From positions 55,126 through 119,125 of the forward strand of contig NZ_BMPI01000032.1 of the NCBI RefSeq assembly GCF_014647515.1: a stretch of DNA of 64,000 nt, in the 5' to 3' direction. Position numbers and translations under genes: made by a program. The notes under the pieces were generated by a model that worked only from the letters and a program-made list of their open reading frames with translations, was not told the origin of the DNA and made no database searches. The DNA is from Dactylosporangium sucinum. GTDB taxonomy: Bacteria > Actinomycetota > Actinomycetes > Mycobacteriales > Micromonosporaceae. Shown one piece after another: positions 23,623-32,109 of this stretch. Each line of letters starts with the position of its first letter. Positions within the stretch are counted from its first letter, which is position 1.

Positions 23623-24768
23623 ATGGTGGACATGGCAGTGGTACGCGCCCGCCCCGCGGCGGTCGCGCTGGCCGGCTGGACCGTCGTGTGGTTCATCGGC
23701 ATGGCTTGGAACGGCGGAACCTCGTGGCACTTCTTCGTCCAGGGCGCCCGGGCGCTCGCCGACCTCGACGACCCGGTGCGTGGCGGCCTGCACCTCTACG
23801 CCGCCGCGCCGGTCCTGCAGATCGGCCCGGTCGCGCTCCTGGCCGCACTGCTGGCGATGCCCTGGGGCGTCGCCGGCGCGCTCGCGATCTGGCAGGTGCT
23901 GGGCGCCGCCGCCGGCCTCACGATCCTGTGGCAGATCCGGCAGATCGCGACGCTCGTCCGGCCGGACCTCGGCCGGCGCACGATCGACCAGCGCGTCGCC
24001 GCCGCCGGGCTGTGCGTGATGCCGGTCTGGATGTTCCTCGCCGTCGGCGTCGCCCACCTCGACGACGTGCTGGCGCTGCTGTTCACCGTCCTCGGCCTGC
24101 GGGCCGCCCTCAGCGGCCGGGCGGTCCTGGCCGGGGCACTGCTCGGCCTGGCGGTCGACGCGAAGCCCTGGGCGCTGCCGTTCGCCTGCCTGCTCCTGCT
24201 GCTCGGCACCGGCCGCAGGGTCGTGCTCGGCGCCGCGGTGACCACCGCCGTCATCGCCGCGGCCTGGCTGCCGTTCTTCCTCGCCGACCCGGCCACGAGC
24301 AACGCGCTGCACTTCACCATCCCCAACACGGAGCTGTCGGCGCTGCGCGTCCTCGGCGTGCACGACGCCCGGACACCACCCTGGGACCGGCCGGCGCAGG
24401 CCGCGCTCGGCGTCGCCCTCGCGCTGCTCGCCTGGCGCCGCGGTCGCTGGCCGGCGATCGTGCTGCTCGCCGTCGCCGCGCGGATCGTGCTCGACCCCGG
24501 CACCAACCGGTACTACGTGGCCGGCCTGGTCGTCGGAGCCGCCCTGTGGGACGTGCTGGGCACCCGCGCGGGCCGGTCGTGGCTGCCGTGGTGGACCGCG
24601 ACCGCCTGGATCGCGCTGTTCACCGCCCGCTTCGTGCCGATGCCCGACGCCGCCCACGGATGGCTGACCCTCGCCTACGTGCTGGCCTGCGCCGGCGTGC
24701 TCGTCGCACCCGACCGGCACCCGTCCGGGGGACCACGGCTTCAGCGCCCTTTCAGGTCGGTTCTGTGA
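23623..24768 (+). CDS. Polytopic GT-C-like (DUF2029/GT87-type) membrane protein
   Basis: 381 residues with about ten membrane segments. The segment AVDAKPWALPFACLLLLL and a first extracytoplasmic loop with paired acidic residues (ADLDDP) resemble polyprenol-phosphate-sugar-dependent mannosyltransferases of the GT87 group; the family call is tentative. No ribosome site precedes the ATG, in keeping with the leaderless TTCAG-type promoter. A BlaI operator lies 100 bp upstream, so two controls may act. The next gene starts 11 bp after its stop, and that gene's own TTCAG repeat is embedded in the last codons of this one. Confidence 0.68.
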   Translation: MVDMAVVRARPAAVALAGWTVVWFIGMAWNGGTSWHFFVQGARALADLDDPVRGGLHLYAAAPVLQIGPVALLAALLAMPWGVAGALAIWQVLGAAAGLTILWQIRQIATLVRPDLGRRTIDQRVAAAGLCVMPVWMFLAVGVAHLDDVLALLFTVLGLRAALSGRAVLAGALLGLAVDAKPWALPFACLLLLLGTGRRVVLGAAVTTAVIAAAWLPFFLADPATSNALHFTIPNTELSALRVLGVHDARTPPWDRPAQAALGVALALLAWRRGRWPAIVLLAVAARIVLDPGTNRYYVAGLVVGAALWDVLGTRAGRSWLPWWTATAWIALFTARFVPMPDAAHGWLTLAYVLACAGVLVAPDRHPSGGPRLQRPFRSVL

Positions 24769-24772
24769 GGGT
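24740..24772 (+). promoter_or_regulatory. TTCAG direct-repeat promoter, site 5 (DUF347-regulator-PAP2 operon)
   Basis: TTCAG (24740-24744), TTCAG (24751-24755) 11 bp on, 11 bases, GAGGGT (24767-24772), then 7 nt to ATG 24780. The element overlaps the end of the preceding coding region. It would make the response regulator in this operon autoregulated. Confidence 0.7.
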
Positions 24773-24779
24773 GCCCGGC

Positions 24780-25568
24780 ATGAAGATCGCGCGCCGGACG
24801 GCCAACAAGGTTCCCGAGGTCACCGTCTACTTCTGGATCATCAAGGTCCTCGCCACCACCGTCGGCGAGACCGCCGCCGACCTGCTCAACATGAACCTCG
24901 GACTCGGCCTCACCTGGACGACGATCGTGATGGCCGTCCTCACCGCCGCCGCCGTCACGCTGCAGTTCCGCGCCGAGCGCTACGTACCGTGGCGCTACTG
25001 GCTCGTCGTCATCCTGGTCAGCGTCGTCGGCACGTTGATCACCGACAACCTCGTCGACAACTTCGGCGTGCCGCTGGAGGTCACCACCGCGGTCTTCGCC
25101 GTCGCGCTCGCCGCCACGTTCATCCTGTGGTACCGCGGCGAACGCACGCTGTCGATCCACACGATCGTCACCACGAAGCGGGAGTGGTACTACTGGGCCG
25201 CCATCCTGTTCACCTTCGCGCTCGGCACCGCCGCGGGTGACCTGCTCGCCGAGCGCGTCAGCCTCGGCTACCTGGCCTCCGCCGGCGTCTTCGCCGCCGC
25301 GATCGCGCTCATCGGCCTCGGCTACCGGCTCCGGCTGCTCGGCGCCGTGCTCGCCTTCTGGGCCGCCTACGTGCTGACCCGCCCGCTCGGCGCGTCGGTC
25401 GGCGACTGGCTGTCCCAGCCCCGCGACAACGGCGGCCTCGGGCTGGGCACCGTCGGCCCGAGCGCCGTCTTCCTCGTCGCGTCGGTGGCGCTCGTGGCGT
25501 ACCTGACCCGCAGCCGCGCCGACGCCACCCGTGAGCCGGCCGCCGCGGCGGCGCGGGCCTTCAGATAG
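24780..25568 (+). CDS. DUF347/COG4705-family repeat membrane protein
   Basis: 262 residues with eight membrane segments arranged as four repeats, each with a T/S-x-G-E/D-x-x-x-D type motif: VGETAADLL, VGTLITDNL, LGTAAGDLL and LGASVGDWL. These are the hallmark of the DUF347 family, sometimes linked to metal handling, function otherwise unknown. ATG 24780 is 7 nt after the presumed -10; an in-frame GTG (24771) overlaps the -10 and is less likely. The OmpR-type regulator follows after 9 bp. Confidence 0.82.
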   Translation: MKIARRTANKVPEVTVYFWIIKVLATTVGETAADLLNMNLGLGLTWTTIVMAVLTAAAVTLQFRAERYVPWRYWLVVILVSVVGTLITDNLVDNFGVPLEVTTAVFAVALAATFILWYRGERTLSIHTIVTTKREWYYWAAILFTFALGTAAGDLLAERVSLGYLASAGVFAAAIALIGLGYRLRLLGAVLAFWAAYVLTRPLGASVGDWLSQPRDNGGLGLGTVGPSAVFLVASVALVAYLTRSRADATREPAAAAARAFR

Positions 25569-25577
25569 GAATTCTGG

Positions 25578-26264
25578 ATGCGAATACTGCTGGTCGAGGA
25601 CGAGGTCGGCCTCGCCGAGACGATCCGCGACGGGCTCGCCGCCGAGGGCTTCACCACCGACCTGATGTTCAACGGCGTCGACGGGCTGTGGGCGGCCACC
25701 GAGACCCCGCACGGCGCCTACGACGCCGTCGTGCTCGACATCATGCTGCCCGGCCTCAGCGGGTACGAGGTGTGCCGGCGGCTGCGTCACCGGGAGGTGT
25801 GGACGCCGGTCCTCATGCTCACCGCGAAGGACGGCGACTACGACCAGGCCGACGCGCTCGACCTCGGCGCCGACGACTACCTCACGAAGCCGTTCTCGTT
25901 CGTGGTGCTCGTCGCCCGGCTGCGGGCACTGATCCGCCGCGGCGCCCCGGAGCGGCCCGCGGTGCTCGCCGCCGGCGACCTGCGCCTCGACCCGGCCCGG
26001 CGGCGGGTGACCCGGGGTGAGGACGAGGTCGCGGTCACCCCGCGCGAGTTCGCACTGCTGGAGTTCATGATGCGAAACGCCGGCACGGTTGTGACCAAGA
26101 CCGCCGTCATCGAGAACGTGTGGGACGCCAACTTCGACGGCGACCCCAACATCGTCGAGGTGTACGTCGGCTACCTGCGCAAGAAGATCGACCACCCGTA
26201 CGACCGCTCGGCGATCAGGACCGTCCGCGGTGTCGGCTACCGGCTGGAACCCGGCGGTGGCTGA
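25578..26264 (+). CDS. OmpR/PhoB-family response regulator (orphan here)
   Basis: 228 residues. The receiver domain has the acidic pair E7/D8, phospho-acceptor D54 (VVLDIMLPG), T82 and K104 (DYLTKPFSF). The winged-helix DNA-binding domain ends in the family's YLRKKID and IRTVRGVGYRLE. OmpR-type regulators bind direct repeats about 11 bp apart, matching the TTCAG repeats found before seven operons, including this one. No kinase is adjacent; the best candidate partner is the kinase at 36255, in another operon with the same promoter element. PAP2 overlaps its end by 8 bp. Confidence 0.93.
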   Translation: MRILLVEDEVGLAETIRDGLAAEGFTTDLMFNGVDGLWAATETPHGAYDAVVLDIMLPGLSGYEVCRRLRHREVWTPVLMLTAKDGDYDQADALDLGADDYLTKPFSFVVLVARLRALIRRGAPERPAVLAAGDLRLDPARRRVTRGEDEVAVTPREFALLEFMMRNAGTVVTKTAVIENVWDANFDGDPNIVEVYVGYLRKKIDHPYDRSAIRTVRGVGYRLEPGGG

Positions 26265-26898
26265 CCGCCGGGCCGCCGCGGTGGTGCCCGCCCTGCTCTT
26301 CGCCGTCCTCACCGCCCTCGTCGCGGCCCGCTTCGGTCCGCTGATGCGCCTCGACGCCGCCGTCAGCGGCGCCGCCCGCCGGTTCACGCCGGCCCACCCG
26401 GCCTGGCACGCGACGATGTCGGCCATCACCCACACGGGCGACACGAACGTCCTGCTGTCACTGGCCGCCGTGGCACTGATCGTGCTCCTCCTCCGGCAGC
26501 ACCGCACCGGTGTCGTCTTCCTGCTCCTGACCGTCACCGCCACGAGCGCCGTGCGGATCGCCGTGATGCTGCTCGTGCACCGCCCCAGGCCGGTCGACCG
26601 GCTCACCGCGACGAGCGGCTTCGCCTACCCGTCCGGGCACACCACGTCCTCGGCCATCGCCGCCGGCATCGTCATCGTCCTCGGCTGGACGCTCCTGTCG
26701 AGCCGGCGGTCCCGTTTCGCACTGGCCGCCGTCGCCGGCACGTGGGCACTGCTCGTCGGGATCAGCCGGGTGGCGCTGCTCGCGCACTGGCCGAGTGACG
26801 TCGTCGGCGGCTGGCTGCTCGCATGCGCGACCACCGCCGCTGCCGCACTGACGCTCATGGGAAAGCGTTCGAGTCCCCGGTACTCCACCGGGCTCTGA
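26257..26898 (+). CDS. PAP2-family lipid phosphatase
   Basis: 213 residues from GTG 26257 (a longer version from 26230 is possible). Five to six membrane segments. The acid-phosphatase motifs are HRPRPVDRL (motif 1), YPSGHTTSS (motif 2) and SRVALLAHWPSDVVGG (motif 3). In motif 1 the usual Lys seven residues before the second Arg is Met. Membrane PAP2 enzymes dephosphorylate phosphatidate, PGP or undecaprenyl diphosphate. Co-transcription with a response regulator and the nearby uppP/dedA suggest the lipid carrier as substrate. Confidence 0.87.
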   Translation: MADRRAAAVVPALLFAVLTALVAARFGPLMRLDAAVSGAARRFTPAHPAWHATMSAITHTGDTNVLLSLAAVALIVLLLRQHRTGVVFLLLTVTATSAVRIAVMLLVHRPRPVDRLTATSGFAYPSGHTTSSAIAAGIVIVLGWTLLSSRRSRFALAAVAGTWALLVGISRVALLAHWPSDVVGGWLLACATTAAAALTLMGKRSSPRYSTGL

Positions 26899-26930
26899 GT
26901 GCTCACTCACGCGGCGGACATGCTTACTCA
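26896..26930. promoter_or_regulatory. TetR-like palindrome and 21-bp direct repeat before the tannase gene
   Basis: TGAGT-GCTC-ACTCA (26896-26909) is a perfect inverted repeat of the sort bound by TetR-family repressors. TGCTCACTCA (26900-26909) recurs as TGCTTACTCA (26921-26930), 21 bp on. No TetR gene is present in the window. Confidence 0.5.
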
Positions 26931-27034
26931 TCGCGGCCTGCACCGGGCGGGCGCTGCCGGTCGGCGCCGATGACGCGTGACCGGTGCAGCAGCGGCCCGG
27001 GTGAGCCACGCCGCCCAACGGGTACACGCAAGCA

Positions 27035-28636
27035 GTGACGAGACGCCGGCTGACCTTCGTGGCGGCGATCATGGTGGTGGCGGGCGTCGCCTGTGCCGCC
27101 CTGGCCGGGGCGGCAGCGCGGGCCGACCGCGGCGGAGGGGGTTGCCCGCGCCTGCCCGCACCGACCATGCCCGGGGCACGGATCTTGTCCGTGTCCGTGA
27201 TCGCCCGCCCGGGCACCACGGGCAACTTCCGCATCCCGGGCAAGCCCGGCCGGCCCGCGACCGGCGGCGCTCCCGCGACCTGCGACGTCACGGTCGTCCT
27301 GACCCATCCGCCGTTCGGGGATCGGGTCCGCATCCGGATCTGGCTGCCGACGACCACCTGGAACGGGCGGTTCCAGGCCGTCGGCGGGGGCGGCTTCGTC
27401 GCCGGCGACTTCAAACGCGCCTTCGTCTCGGCGGTTCAGCGGGGGTACGCGGCCGCGGCCACCGACGCCGGCGTGCCGACGGCCCGCTCCGAGCACCCCA
27501 CCTGGGCACTGCGCCACGACCGGACGATCAACACCGCCTTGCTGGACAACTTCGCCTACCGCTCGGTGCACGACCTGAGCCGCGTCGGCGAGCAGATCAC
27601 GACCCGGTTCTACGGCCGGCCACCCGCCTACTCGTACTTCACCGGCTGCTCCACCGGCGGGCGGCAGGGCCTCGTCGAGGCCCAGCGCTACCCCGGCGAC
27701 TTCGACGGCATCCTCGCCGCCGCTCCCGCCATCTCCTGGAACCGCCTCACCTTCGCCCAGCTCTGGCCGCAGGTCGTCATGAACGACGCCGGCGTCTACC
27801 CGACGGCGTGCGAGTTCGCCGCCTTCAACCGCGCCGCGGTCGCCGCGTGCGACGGCGACGACGGAGTCACCGACGGCGTCATCGGTCACCCCGAGACCTG
27901 CCGGTTCGACCCCGGCGAGCTCGTCGGCACGATGGTCCGCTGTCACGGCACCATGATCCGCATCAGCCCGGCCGTCGCCGACGTCGTCCGCCGGATCTGG
28001 CAGGGGCCGGTCACCCGGACCGGTCGGCCGCTCTGGTACGGCCTGCTGCCCGGCGCCTCGTTCAGCTGGCTGGCCGGCACCGTCAAACCCCTGATCGGCC
28101 CGCGGCGCGGCGCGCCGTTCCCGCTCGCGGCGGACTGGATCCGGTACTTCGTCCAGCGCCGGCCGGCGTTCGACACCTCCACCGTCGGCTACCCGCAGTA
28201 CGAGCGGATGTTCGGCGAATCGGTTGCCCGCTACGACGCCGTCATCGGCAGCGACGATGCCGACCTGTCCGCCTTCCGCGCCGCCGGCGGCAAGATGATC
28301 ACCTGGCACGGCCTGGCCGACCAGGCCGTCTTCCCGCAGGGCACCGTGGAGTACCGGAGCCGGGTCGACGCCGCCACGGGAGGCACCGGTACCACGGATC
28401 AGTTCTTCCGCGTCTTCCTCGCACCCGGCGTGGCCCACTGCTCCGGCGGGGCCGGACCCGCACCCACCGACCCGCTTGCCGCCCTCGTGGACTGGGTCGA
28501 ACACGGCCGCGCACCCGACACGCTGCCCGCCGCCACGACGGACGCCCACGGCCGCAGGATCGGCCGCGACCTGTGCCGTTACCCGCTTGTCGGATACGCC
28601 GCACCGCACGCCGCCGACGGCGGCTCCTGTCGCTGA
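27035..28636 (+). CDS. Secreted tannase/feruloyl-esterase-family hydrolase
   Basis: 533 residues from GTG 27035. A signal peptide (RRRLTFVAAIMVV... ARA) is followed by the tannase fold: nucleophile S206 in GCSTGGRQG, likely acid D429 (WHGLADQAVFP) and base H468 (GVAHCSGG). Cysteines near the Ser and His (C205 and C469) match the characteristic CS-D-HC disulfide arrangement. It should hydrolyse aromatic (galloyl or feruloyl) esters of plant material outside the cell. It breaks the run of envelope genes, has its own upstream operator-like sequence and is followed by a strong hairpin. Confidence 0.9.
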   Translation: MTRRRLTFVAAIMVVAGVACAALAGAAARADRGGGGCPRLPAPTMPGARILSVSVIARPGTTGNFRIPGKPGRPATGGAPATCDVTVVLTHPPFGDRVRIRIWLPTTTWNGRFQAVGGGGFVAGDFKRAFVSAVQRGYAAAATDAGVPTARSEHPTWALRHDRTINTALLDNFAYRSVHDLSRVGEQITTRFYGRPPAYSYFTGCSTGGRQGLVEAQRYPGDFDGILAAAPAISWNRLTFAQLWPQVVMNDAGVYPTACEFAAFNRAAVAACDGDDGVTDGVIGHPETCRFDPGELVGTMVRCHGTMIRISPAVADVVRRIWQGPVTRTGRPLWYGLLPGASFSWLAGTVKPLIGPRRGAPFPLAADWIRYFVQRRPAFDTSTVGYPQYERMFGESVARYDAVIGSDDADLSAFRAAGGKMITWHGLADQAVFPQGTVEYRSRVDAATGGTGTTDQFFRVFLAPGVAHCSGGAGPAPTDPLAALVDWVEHGRAPDTLPAATTDAHGRRIGRDLCRYPLVGYAAPHAADGGSCR

Positions 28637-28747
28637 ACGGCGAGACGGCGCCGGACACCCGTCACGTTCGAGGTCACCGCGAAGCGGGCCGACAGCACCA
28701 GCGTCACCACCGGCGAGAAGGTCTACACCTTCGTCGTCCAGCCGTAA
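28637..28747 (+). pseudogene. Coding-like remnant in frame after the tannase stop
   Basis: The tannase frame continues beyond its TGA for 36 codons to TAA 28745-28747. The last 28 (starting VTFEVTAKRADSTSV and ending KVYTFVVQP) read as an edge of a beta-sandwich domain. No start codon or ribosome site precedes it. It may be a C-terminal scrap of a lost secreted protein. Confidence 0.4.
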
Positions 28748-28756
28748 CCGTCACAC

Positions 28757-28787
28757 CGGGCCGGGCCCCCGCGGGGGGTCCGGCCCG
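28757..28787. terminator. Strong bidirectional hairpin
   Basis: CGGGCCGG (28757-28764) pairs with CCGGCCCG (28780-28787), and the inner G-CCCCC pairs with GGGGGG. It separates the tannase region from the convergent ABC permease gene. Confidence 0.85.
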
Positions 28788-28828
28788 TGCTCGCCCGCCG
28801 CCCGGCATCGCGCGCAGGTCCCGCTCCG

Positions 28829-31453
28829 TCAGTCACCGCGGACCAGGGACAGCACGGGCCTGCGGGTCGCCAGGACCAGGGCCGTCACGGTCCCCGCCGC
28901 GGCCGCGACGATCGCCAGCACAATGCCGGCCAGGTAGCCCCAGGGCAGCGCCAGGCGGTCCGGCGGCGGGTCGAACGCGCCGCCGAGGATCAGGACCAGC
29001 AACTGCGCCATCCCGGCGCCGAGCGCCGCGCCCAGCAGCAGGGCCGGGACGGTGACGACGCAGGCCTCCGCCGCGACGAACCCGGCGAGGTGGCGGGGAC
29101 GGGCGCGCAGCACCCCGAGGATGGTGAAGGTGCGGCGCCGCTCGGTGAGGTCGACGGCGAGCACCAGCCCGGCGGCGGCGACGGCGAGGGCCAGGGCGAA
29201 CCCGAGCTCGATGCGGGTCAGACCGGCGAGGTCGACGCCGGTGAGGCTGGAGCCGACGGTGGCGCGGGCCGCCGTGATGTCGGTGATCGCCGGCCCGGCC
29301 CCGATGCGCTGCCGCAGCGCCGCCGCGACCGTGCCGGGGTCGGCGCCGGTGGTGTCGACCAGGTGCGTGCCGGGTCCGGCACCCGCCTGGGCGGCGACGT
29401 AGCCCTCGTTCGCGACGAGGAAACTGTCGGTCGGCGCGGTCGGGAACTCGTTGACGACACCCAGGAAGCGGAACGTCACCGGGACGGGTGTGCCGGTGCG
29501 GCTGTCGGTGATGCGCAGGGTGAGCCGATCGCCGGGCTGCAGCTGGAAGTCCACGACCGTCTCGGCCGACACGAGCACACCGTCCGGCTGCTGTTCGAGC
29601 CGGCGCATCAGCCCGGCCGCGGTGCCGCCCGTGAACCAGGCGTCGGCGAGGTGCGCACCGGCGGTCACCGTGCCCGGCCGCACGGCATAGAGGTCCTGCA
29701 GATCCGCGCCGACGTAGGCGAACCGGTGCCCGATGGTCTCGACGTGCCGGACGCCGGGGGTCGCGGCGATGGTGCCGGCGACGTCGCCGTCCGGCGCGCC
29801 CGGCGGCATGGCGACGGTGACGTCGGCGCCGTTGGTGAGCCTCGCGTCGACCTCCGCCTGCTGGCGGTAGGTGGCGGTGAACACGGCCGTCGAGACGGCG
29901 AACGCGACCGCGCAGGCGATGAGGGTCGCCGCGGTCGCGATCGGCTGCCGGCGGCGGTGCAGGGTCGCGGCGACCGTCCCGGCCAGCGGCCCGGCCAGCG
30001 GTCGCAGCAGCGCCGTGAGGACGGGCCGGCCGAACCGCAGCGCGGCCGCGACGACCCGCCAGACGAGCAGGGCCGCGCCCAGCCACAGCAGGGCCGGGCC
30101 GGCGAACGCCCAGTAGTCCACGGCGATGCGGGGCGCCCCTTCGGGCGCGACGACGAGCTGGTAGCCGCGGCCGGTGGTGGCCCGCAGCAGCAGTACCGCG
30201 GCGGCGAGCGCGGCGACGTCGAGCCCGAGCCGCAGCGGCAGCGGCAGCCGGGTGCCCGGCAGGTCGCTGCCGGCCCGGGCGGCGGCGACGCTGCCGGTGC
30301 GCAGCGACCGCCAGGCCGGCAGCAGGACCGCACCGGCGGCGACCGCGAGGCCCGCCGTCCCGGCCGCCGCGAGCCACGCCGGCCCGCCCGGCCCGCCGAA
30401 CACCGCGGCCCCGAGCGCCGCCGCGACCCCGGCGCCGGCGAGGGCGCCGATGACGCCGCTGAGCGCGGCCTCCATCGCGATGATGGCCAGCACCTGCCGG
30501 GTGGTGGCGCCGCGGGTGCGCAGCAGCGCCTGCTCACGGCGGCGCCGCGGGGCGGCGACCGCGACGACCGTCGCCGTCAGCAGCCCGGCGAGGGCGACCC
30601 CCGGCGTGGCCAGGAACAGGAACAGGGCGGTGGCGTAGGCCGCGTCGGACCGGGCGGCGTCGAGGGCCGCACCGAGATTGTCGGTGGTGTGGCCCGCGCC
30701 GGCCAGCCGTGCGTCGAGATGGCGGGCGGCACCGGTGGCGGCCGTGTACGCGAGGTCCGGTGCCGGCGGCAGCTGCCGCTGGGTTCGCACGTGCAGCTGC
30801 GTACCGACGAGGTCCGGCCGGGTGGCCCGCATCGGGTCGAAGAGCTCGGCGAACACCCGGTCGGGCAGGATCAGGACGTTGTCGGGTGGTGCGGTGGCGC
30901 CGGGCCGGCCGGTCGCGAGCAGTGTGTCGGCGTGCGGCAGGTCGACGATGCCGGCGACGGTGACCTGCGCCGCGGTGAGGCCGGGACGTTCGACGGTGAG
31001 GACGGTACCGGGCACTGCGCGCAGGTTCGCGGCGGTCTGCTGGGCCAGCAGTGCACCGTCGCCGGCGCCGGCGAGGTCGCGGACCTGGTGGGGGAACGTC
31101 GTGCGGTAGCCGGGCGGCAGGCCGAGCACGACCGCGGCGCCGGTCGTGCTGACGGTGCCGGCGACGCGGCTGGCCAGCGCCGGCACGTCGGCGTAGCGGA
31201 CCGGCACGGCGGCGGCAACACCGGGTTCGGCGCGGGTGACGGCCAGCGCGGCCGCCGGGTCGGCACCGGCGTCGAGGTGCACCTGCCAGTCCACGTCGAC
31301 GGGGGCGGTGGCGCGGCGCGTCATCGACGCCTCGGCATTGCCGAGGAACGCGCCGACGGTGGCGAGCAGGGCGACGGCGGTGGCGATGCCGGCGGCGGTG
31401 GCGGCGATCCGGGTGCGGCGGCGGCGCAGCACGCCGGCGAGCCAGGTCAGCAT
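28829..31453 (-). CDS. FtsX/MacB-type ABC permease, double-module
   Basis: 874 residues. One membrane helix after a basic start (RRRRTRIAATAAGIATAVALLA), a large extracytoplasmic domain (about 45-255), three helices with the FtsX signature (VAVAAPRRRREQALLRTRGATTRQVLAI), a further helical region, then a second helix-domain-three-helix module (about 440-874; LTERRRTFTILGVLRARPRHLAGFV). This is the duplicated layout of lipoprotein- or substrate-exporting permeases of the LolC/MacB superfamily. Two ATPase genes and a lipoprotein precede it in one overlapping operon. It probably extracts or exports an envelope component. Confidence 0.88.
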   Translation of the reverse strand: MLTWLAGVLRRRRTRIAATAAGIATAVALLATVGAFLGNAEASMTRRATAPVDVDWQVHLDAGADPAAALAVTRAEPGVAAAVPVRYADVPALASRVAGTVSTTGAAVVLGLPPGYRTTFPHQVRDLAGAGDGALLAQQTAANLRAVPGTVLTVERPGLTAAQVTVAGIVDLPHADTLLATGRPGATAPPDNVLILPDRVFAELFDPMRATRPDLVGTQLHVRTQRQLPPAPDLAYTAATGAARHLDARLAGAGHTTDNLGAALDAARSDAAYATALFLFLATPGVALAGLLTATVVAVAAPRRRREQALLRTRGATTRQVLAIIAMEAALSGVIGALAGAGVAAALGAAVFGGPGGPAWLAAAGTAGLAVAAGAVLLPAWRSLRTGSVAAARAGSDLPGTRLPLPLRLGLDVAALAAAVLLLRATTGRGYQLVVAPEGAPRIAVDYWAFAGPALLWLGAALLVWRVVAAALRFGRPVLTALLRPLAGPLAGTVAATLHRRRQPIATAATLIACAVAFAVSTAVFTATYRQQAEVDARLTNGADVTVAMPPGAPDGDVAGTIAATPGVRHVETIGHRFAYVGADLQDLYAVRPGTVTAGAHLADAWFTGGTAAGLMRRLEQQPDGVLVSAETVVDFQLQPGDRLTLRITDSRTGTPVPVTFRFLGVVNEFPTAPTDSFLVANEGYVAAQAGAGPGTHLVDTTGADPGTVAAALRQRIGAGPAITDITAARATVGSSLTGVDLAGLTRIELGFALALAVAAAGLVLAVDLTERRRTFTILGVLRARPRHLAGFVAAEACVVTVPALLLGAALGAGMAQLLVLILGGAFDPPPDRLALPWGYLAGIVLAIVAAAAGTVTALVLATRRPVLSLVRGD

Positions 31454-32109
31454 GCCGGCTCCGTCCGGATGGCACCGTCCGCCATCCGCCAGCGACCGGG
31501 GAACCGGTCGGCGACGGCGGTATCGTGGGTGGCCAGCACGAGCGCGGCGCCGATGCGATCGGCGGCGGCGAGCAGGACGTCGACGAGGTGGGCGGCGCCG
31601 GCGGAGTCCAGCGCCGCGGTCGGCTCGTCGGCGACGATCAGGTCCGGTCCGGGTGCGACCGCACGGGCGACCGCGACCCGCTGGGCCTGGCCGCCGGACA
31701 GTTCGTGCGGCAGGCGCGCGGTGAGGTCGGCGAGGTCGAGCAGGCGCAGGGCCGCCGCCGCGGCGTGCCGGGCGGCCTCGGCCGGACGCTCGGCCAGCAG
31801 CAGTGGCAGGGCCACGTTCTCGCCGACGTCGAGGGTCGGGACGAGCGCCGGGCGCTGCAGGACGATGCCGATCCGGCCCGGGTGCCGACGCGGGTGCCCG
31901 CCGAGGCGGGGCCAGCCGGCGACGCCGCTGGTCGGCTCGTCGATGCCGGCGACGAGGTGCAGCAGGGTCGACTTGCCGGACCCGGACACGCCGGTGACGG
32001 CGATGCGGGCGGAGGCGGGCACGACGCAGGTGACGTCCCGCACGGCGGTCGTCGGGCCGAACGCGCGCACGAGATGCTCGCCGATGAAGACGTCGCCGGT
32101 GGTCGCCAC
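31447..32109 (-). CDS. ABC transporter ATPase, LolD/MacB-type (second)
   Basis: 220 residues from GTG 32109, directly abutting the stop of the preceding ATPase gene. Walker A is GVSGSGKSTLL, the Q-loop VLQRPAL, signature LSGGQAQRVAVARA, Walker B LIVADEPTAALD and the H-loop ATHD. It belongs to the short ATPases that serve FtsX-type permeases; the permease start overlaps its end by 7 bp. Together with the other ATPase it may form a heterodimer for the two-module permease. Confidence 0.9.
   Translation of the reverse strand: MATTGDVFIGEHLVRAFGPTTAVRDVTCVVPASARIAVTGVSGSGKSTLLHLVAGIDEPTSGVAGWPRLGGHPRRHPGRIGIVLQRPALVPTLDVGENVALPLLLAERPAEAARHAAAAALRLLDLADLTARLPHELSGGQAQRVAVARAVAPGPDLIVADEPTAALDSAGAAHLVDVLLAAADRIGAALVLATHDTAVADRFPGRWRMADGAIRTEPAC

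Noticed and set aside
22164..24770. A very long open frame running through blaI, M56 and the GT-C-like region in another phase
   Set aside because: Composition is Arg/Ala/Pro/Gly only, with no domains; it is a high-GC shadow of the real genes.
25558..25577. TTCAG-ATAGGA-ATTCTGG just before the response-regulator gene, resembling the regulon box
   Set aside because: The second half-site is at 12 bp and poor, and no -10 follows at the fixed distance before the ATG; the real element of this operon is at 24740.
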